The notes beneath the pieces were generated by a model. The model worked only from the letters and a program-made list of their open reading frames with translations. It ran no database searches and was not told the DNA's origin. A stretch of DNA of 64,000 nt, from contig CAVUAD010000001.1 of NCBI GenBank assembly GCA_963739355.1, positions 62,001 through 126,000 on the forward strand, in the 5' to 3' direction. The first letter of the stretch is position 1. The number at the start of each line of letters is the position of its first letter. Positions 61,010 through 64,000 of the stretch are shown in pieces. Position numbers and translations under genes: made by a program. The DNA comes from JAWVFM01 sp963739355 (GTDB lineage Bacteria > Actinomycetota > Thermoleophilia > Solirubrobacterales > 70-9).

Positions 61010-61981
61010 GTGAGCTTTCCCGCCACGCGCATGCGACGCCTGCGACGCACGCAGGCCATTCGCGACCTCGTCGCCGAGACCGAGCTGTCGCCCAGGCACC
61101 TGATCCAGCCGCTCTTCGTGGTGGCCGGCGAGGGCGTTCGGGAGCCGGTCGAGTCGATGCCGGGCGTGGAGCGGTTCTCGATCTCAGAGCTGGTCGCCGA
61201 GGCCTCGGAGCTCGAGGCGGTTGGCGTGCCGGCGGTCATCCTCTTCGGCATCCCCGCCGCCAAGGACGAGGTCGGCAGCGGGGCCTACGACGACGAGGGC
61301 GTGGTGCAGATGGCCGTGCGGGCGCTGAAGGAAGCCCACCCTGACCTCACGGTGATCACCGACGTCTGCCTCTGCGAGTACACGTCGCACGGCCACTGCG
61401 GCTTCGTTCGCGACGGCGAGGTGGACAACGACCTGACGCTCGAGCTGCTCGCCAAGACCGCGATCTCGCACGCCGAAGCGGGCGCGGACGTGGTCGCCCC
61501 CTCGGACATGATGGACGGGCGAATCGGGACCATCCGCTTCCAGCTCGACGAGGAGGGTCACCCGAACACCGCGATCCTCGCCTACAGCGCGAAGTACGCG
61601 TCCGCGTTCTTCGGGCCGTTCCGCGAGGCGGCGGAGTCGACCCCAGAGTTCGGCGACCGCCGGGGCTACCAGATGAACCCGCAGAACGCGCTCGAGGCGA
61701 TCCGCGAGGCGCGCCTCGACCTGGAGGAGGGCGCCGACGCCGTGATGGTGAAGCCGGCGCTGCCCTACCTCGACGTGGTGCGGCGGATCAAGGACGACAC
61801 CGGGGCGCCGGTTGCGGCGTACCACGTCTCCGGCGAGTACTCGATGCTGAAGGCGGCCGCCGCCAACGGCTGGCTCGACGAGCGTGCCGCGGCGCTGGAG
61901 TCGCTTGTCTCGATCAAGCGCGCCGGCGCGGACATGATCGTCACCTACTTCGCGAAGGACGCGGCGGGATGGCTGGCTTGA
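61010..61981 (+). CDS. hemB: Delta-aminolevulinic acid dehydratase (porphobilinogen synthase)
   Basis: 323 residues. The zinc site DVCLCEYTSHGHCG has all three Cys, so this is a Zn enzyme. The two Schiff-base Lys lie in AYSAKYASAFFGPFREA and MVKPALPYLD. It condenses two ALA into porphobilinogen. Start GTG 61010 has a leaderless promoter. It is followed by a siroheme-decarboxylase-like gene and hemL, so tetrapyrrole genes are clustered. Confidence 0.97.
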   Translation: MSFPATRMRRLRRTQAIRDLVAETELSPRHLIQPLFVVAGEGVREPVESMPGVERFSISELVAEASELEAVGVPAVILFGIPAAKDEVGSGAYDDEGVVQMAVRALKEAHPDLTVITDVCLCEYTSHGHCGFVRDGEVDNDLTLELLAKTAISHAEAGADVVAPSDMMDGRIGTIRFQLDEEGHPNTAILAYSAKYASAFFGPFREAAESTPEFGDRRGYQMNPQNALEAIREARLDLEEGADAVMVKPALPYLDVVRRIKDDTGAPVAAYHVSGEYSMLKAAAANGWLDERAAALESLVSIKRAGADMIVTYFAKDAAGWLA

Positions 61982-61997
61982 GCGCGGAGCGAGAAAT

Positions 61998-63077
61998 ATG
62001 CCACTGAAGGCTCAGCCCAAGCTCCGCTCCCGCAAGGGCGGCGCCGCGATCCCGCTCGACGAGACCGACAAGCGGCTGATGAACCTGCTGCAGTCGAGCT
62101 TCCCGCTCGACGCGACGCCGTACGAGGCCATTGCGGCCGCCGCGGAGCTCGACGTCGAGGCGACGCTGAGGCGGACCAGTCGCCTGGTCCGCGAGCGGAT
62201 CATCCGCGAGATCACCCCGATCTTCGACACCAGGGCGCTCGGCTACGAGTCGATGCTGGTGGCCGCCAAGGTCGACGCGGAGAACCCGCACCGGGCGGCG
62301 ACGATCATCAACTCGCACCCCGGCGTCTCGCACAACTACCTGCGCACTCACGAGTTCAACCTCTGGTTCACGATCGCGACCCCGCCGGACTCCGAGCTCG
62401 GCCTCCAGGGCACGCTCGAGGTCCTGCAGCGACTCACCGGAGCCGAGTCGATTCGCCAGCTGCCGACCCTCACGCTGTTCAAGATCAACATGAACCTCGA
62501 GATGGAGAAGGGGACGGACGCGCTCGCGGCGCCGGTCCAGGCGGCCCCGCCGCGCGAGCTCGAGCGCCAGCCCTACGACGACGCCGACATCGCCGTGATC
62601 CGCGCGCTGCAGGGTCCGATGGCGGTGACGGAGCGCCCCTACGACGAGGCCGCTGCCGCGGCGGGGATGGCGACTCCGGAGCTCCTCGACCACCTGCGGG
62701 GGATGGTCGATCGCAAGCTCCTGCGGCGCGTCGCGGCGATCCTCTACCACCGCCGCGCCGGGTTCTCCGCCAACGGCATGGGCGTCTGGCGAGTCCCGGA
62801 GGACGAGATCGCGGACGTCGGCAGCCGCATGGCGGCCGTGCGCGGGATCTCCCACTGCTACCAGCGCCCCACGTACGCGGACTGGCCGTACTCGGTCTTC
62901 ACGATGGCGCACGGGCGCTCGAAGGAGGAGTGCGACGCGATCCTGCAGTCGATCGCCGACGAGCACGAGCTCCACGGCCCCGACCGCGCGGTCCTCTACT
63001 CGTCCACGGAGTTCAAGAAGATCCGGCTCCACTACTTCACACCGGACTACGGAGAGTGGGAGCGGGCGAACAGCTGA
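61998..63077 (+). CDS. ahbAB: Fused siroheme decarboxylase-like protein (AhbA-AhbB), Lrp/AsnC fold
   Basis: 359 residues made of two related halves. Each half has a winged helix (DETDKRLMNLLQ; DDADIAVIRALQ) followed by an Lrp/AsnC-like alpha-beta domain. The first contains GVSHNYLRTHEFNLWFTIAT, the second RRAGFSANGMGVWRV and GISHCYQRPTYADWPYSVF. These are the hallmark motifs of AhbA and AhbB, which jointly decarboxylate siroheme to didecarboxysiroheme. Here both are in one chain. Position between hemB and hemL supports tetrapyrrole function over transcription control. The gene is often mis-described as an AsnC regulator. Confidence 0.85.
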   Translation: MPLKAQPKLRSRKGGAAIPLDETDKRLMNLLQSSFPLDATPYEAIAAAAELDVEATLRRTSRLVRERIIREITPIFDTRALGYESMLVAAKVDAENPHRAATIINSHPGVSHNYLRTHEFNLWFTIATPPDSELGLQGTLEVLQRLTGAESIRQLPTLTLFKINMNLEMEKGTDALAAPVQAAPPRELERQPYDDADIAVIRALQGPMAVTERPYDEAAAAAGMATPELLDHLRGMVDRKLLRRVAAILYHRRAGFSANGMGVWRVPEDEIADVGSRMAAVRGISHCYQRPTYADWPYSVFTMAHGRSKEECDAILQSIADEHELHGPDRAVLYSSTEFKKIRLHYFTPDYGEWERANS

Positions 63078-63082
63078 GGGGC

Positions 63083-64000
63083 GTGGACACCCGCGCCTCC
63101 GCTGCCCTCTACGCGCGCGCCGCCGGGCTCCTTCCGGGCGGCGTCAACTCGCCCGTGCGGGCGATGCGCTCGATCGGCCGCGACCACCCGATCTTCGTCG
63201 AACGCGCCCAGGGCTTCGAGCTCGTCGACATCGACGGCCACCGCTACGTGGACTGGGTGTGCTCCTGGGGGCCGCTCATCCTCGGGCACGCGGCGCCCGC
63301 GGTGGTCGAAGCGGTGAAGGAGGCGGCCGAGCGCGGCACGAGCTACGGCGCGCCCACGGAGGCCGAGGTCGACCTGGCGGCCGAGGTCGTGGACCGTTTC
63401 GCGTCGGTGGAGATGGTCCGCATGACGAGCTCCGGCACCGAGGCGTCGATGAGCGCCCTGCGCCTCGCCCGCGCCGCCACGGGACGCGACCCGATCCTGA
63501 AGTTCGCCGGCGCCTACCACGGCCACGTCGACGGGCTGCTGGCCGAGGCCGGGTCCGGGCTGGCCACGGCGTCCATTCCCGCCAGCCCGGGAGTCACCGC
63601 GGCCCAGGCGGCCGACACCACCGTGGTGCCCTGGAACGACCCGGAGGCGCTCGACGCGGCGCTCGCCGAGCGCGAGTTCGCGGCCATCATCGCGGAGCCG
63701 CTGCCCGCGAACATGGGGGTTGTCCCGCCCGCCGAGGGCTTCCTCGAGCTCCTCCGCGGGCGCGCGGACGCGAGCGGCGCGCTCCTGGTGCTGGACGAGG
63801 TGATCTCCGGCTTTCGGGTGGCGCGCGGTGGCGCCCAGGAGCTCTACGGCGTCCGCGCCGACCTGACGATCCTGGGCAAGGTGATCGGCGGCGGTCTGCC
63901 CGCCGCCGCGTACGGGGGAAGCCGCGAGCTGATGTCGATGATCGCTCCGGCGGGCGACGTCTACCAGGCGGGGACGCTGTCGGGCAACCCGCTTGCGATG
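63083..64000 (+). CDS. hemL: Glutamate-1-semialdehyde 2,1-aminomutase, C-terminus beyond the window
   Basis: 306 codons are present, starting at GTG 63083 behind a GAGGGG site and running off the right edge at TLSGNPLAM. Family strings include LPGGVNSPVRAM, DIDGHRYVDWVCSWGPLILGH, MTSSGTEASMSALRLARAATG, KFAGAYHGHVD, LDEVISGFRVARGG and LGKVIGGGLPAAAYGG with the PLP Lys. It converts GSA to ALA, upstream of HemB, and shows that ALA is made by the C5 route. Confidence 0.96.
   Translation, partial: MDTRASAALYARAAGLLPGGVNSPVRAMRSIGRDHPIFVERAQGFELVDIDGHRYVDWVCSWGPLILGHAAPAVVEAVKEAAERGTSYGAPTEAEVDLAAEVVDRFASVEMVRMTSSGTEASMSALRLARAATGRDPILKFAGAYHGHVDGLLAEAGSGLATASIPASPGVTAAQAADTTVVPWNDPEALDAALAEREFAAIIAEPLPANMGVVPPAEGFLELLRGRADASGALLVLDEVISGFRVARGGAQELYGVRADLTILGKVIGGGLPAAAYGGSRELMSMIAPAGDVYQAGTLSGNPLAM

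Overview
The window is a GC-rich bacterial chromosome segment that holds the replication-origin gene neighbourhood of what is most likely an actinobacterium, probably class Thermoleophilia (Solirubrobacterales-like). The reasons are gene content (an FhaA/FhaB/PP2C/FtsW/PbpA/PASTA-kinase cell-wall operon, ParAB, PheA, ABC systems), very high G+C at third codon positions, frequent GTG/TTG starts and many start codons placed directly behind a -10 hexamer. The taxon is inferred, not demonstrated.

Layout. 1-6360 (minus): exopolysaccharide genes: a flippase cut by the left edge, an O-antigen-ligase-like protein, a small Ig-fold protein, two tandem LytR_C-domain proteins and a CapD-type nucleotide-sugar dehydratase. 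6505-13353: DedA, UppP, acetate uptake and activation (satP, acs), two related small secreted proteins, purM and a DJ-1/PfpI protein. 13438-26028: a signalling and cell-wall block with three Ser/Thr kinases, a sulfotransferase, ddl, pknB, pbpA, ftsW, a PP2C phosphatase and two FHA proteins. 26178-28706: an anchored protein of unknown function, pheA and an HNH endonuclease.

28709-42671 is the origin region. gyrA, gyrB, dciA, recF, dnaN and dnaA read left; rpmH, rnpA, yidD, yidC, jag, rsmG, parA and parB read right. 42668-49868: pdxH with tRNA-Ile, a bifunctional-nuclease-family protein, a P450 overlapping an adenylate cyclase, a second Ddl-like ligase overlapping an aminotransferase, and a frameshifted secreted protein. 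49936-58749: a secreted alpha/beta hydrolase, a membrane protein, a phosphodiesterase, GtrA, two tandem GT-C-type glycosyltransferases and a YmdB-family phosphodiesterase. 58923-64000: an ABC exporter, then hemB, a fused siroheme-decarboxylase-like gene and hemL (cut by the right edge).

Most unusual signals: (i) a 52-nt intergenic element with two hairpins, present three times (6401, 58776, 58843), whose stems show compensatory base changes; (ii) a recurrent TANNNT-N7-10-start arrangement implying many leaderless mRNAs; (iii) an apparent PP2C-FtsW fusion that is better read as a one-base frameshift; (iv) a P450/adenylate-cyclase pair preceded by a CRP-like palindrome; (v) an AhbA-AhbB-like fusion inside a heme operon; (vi) a near-parS site at the rnpA/yidD junction.
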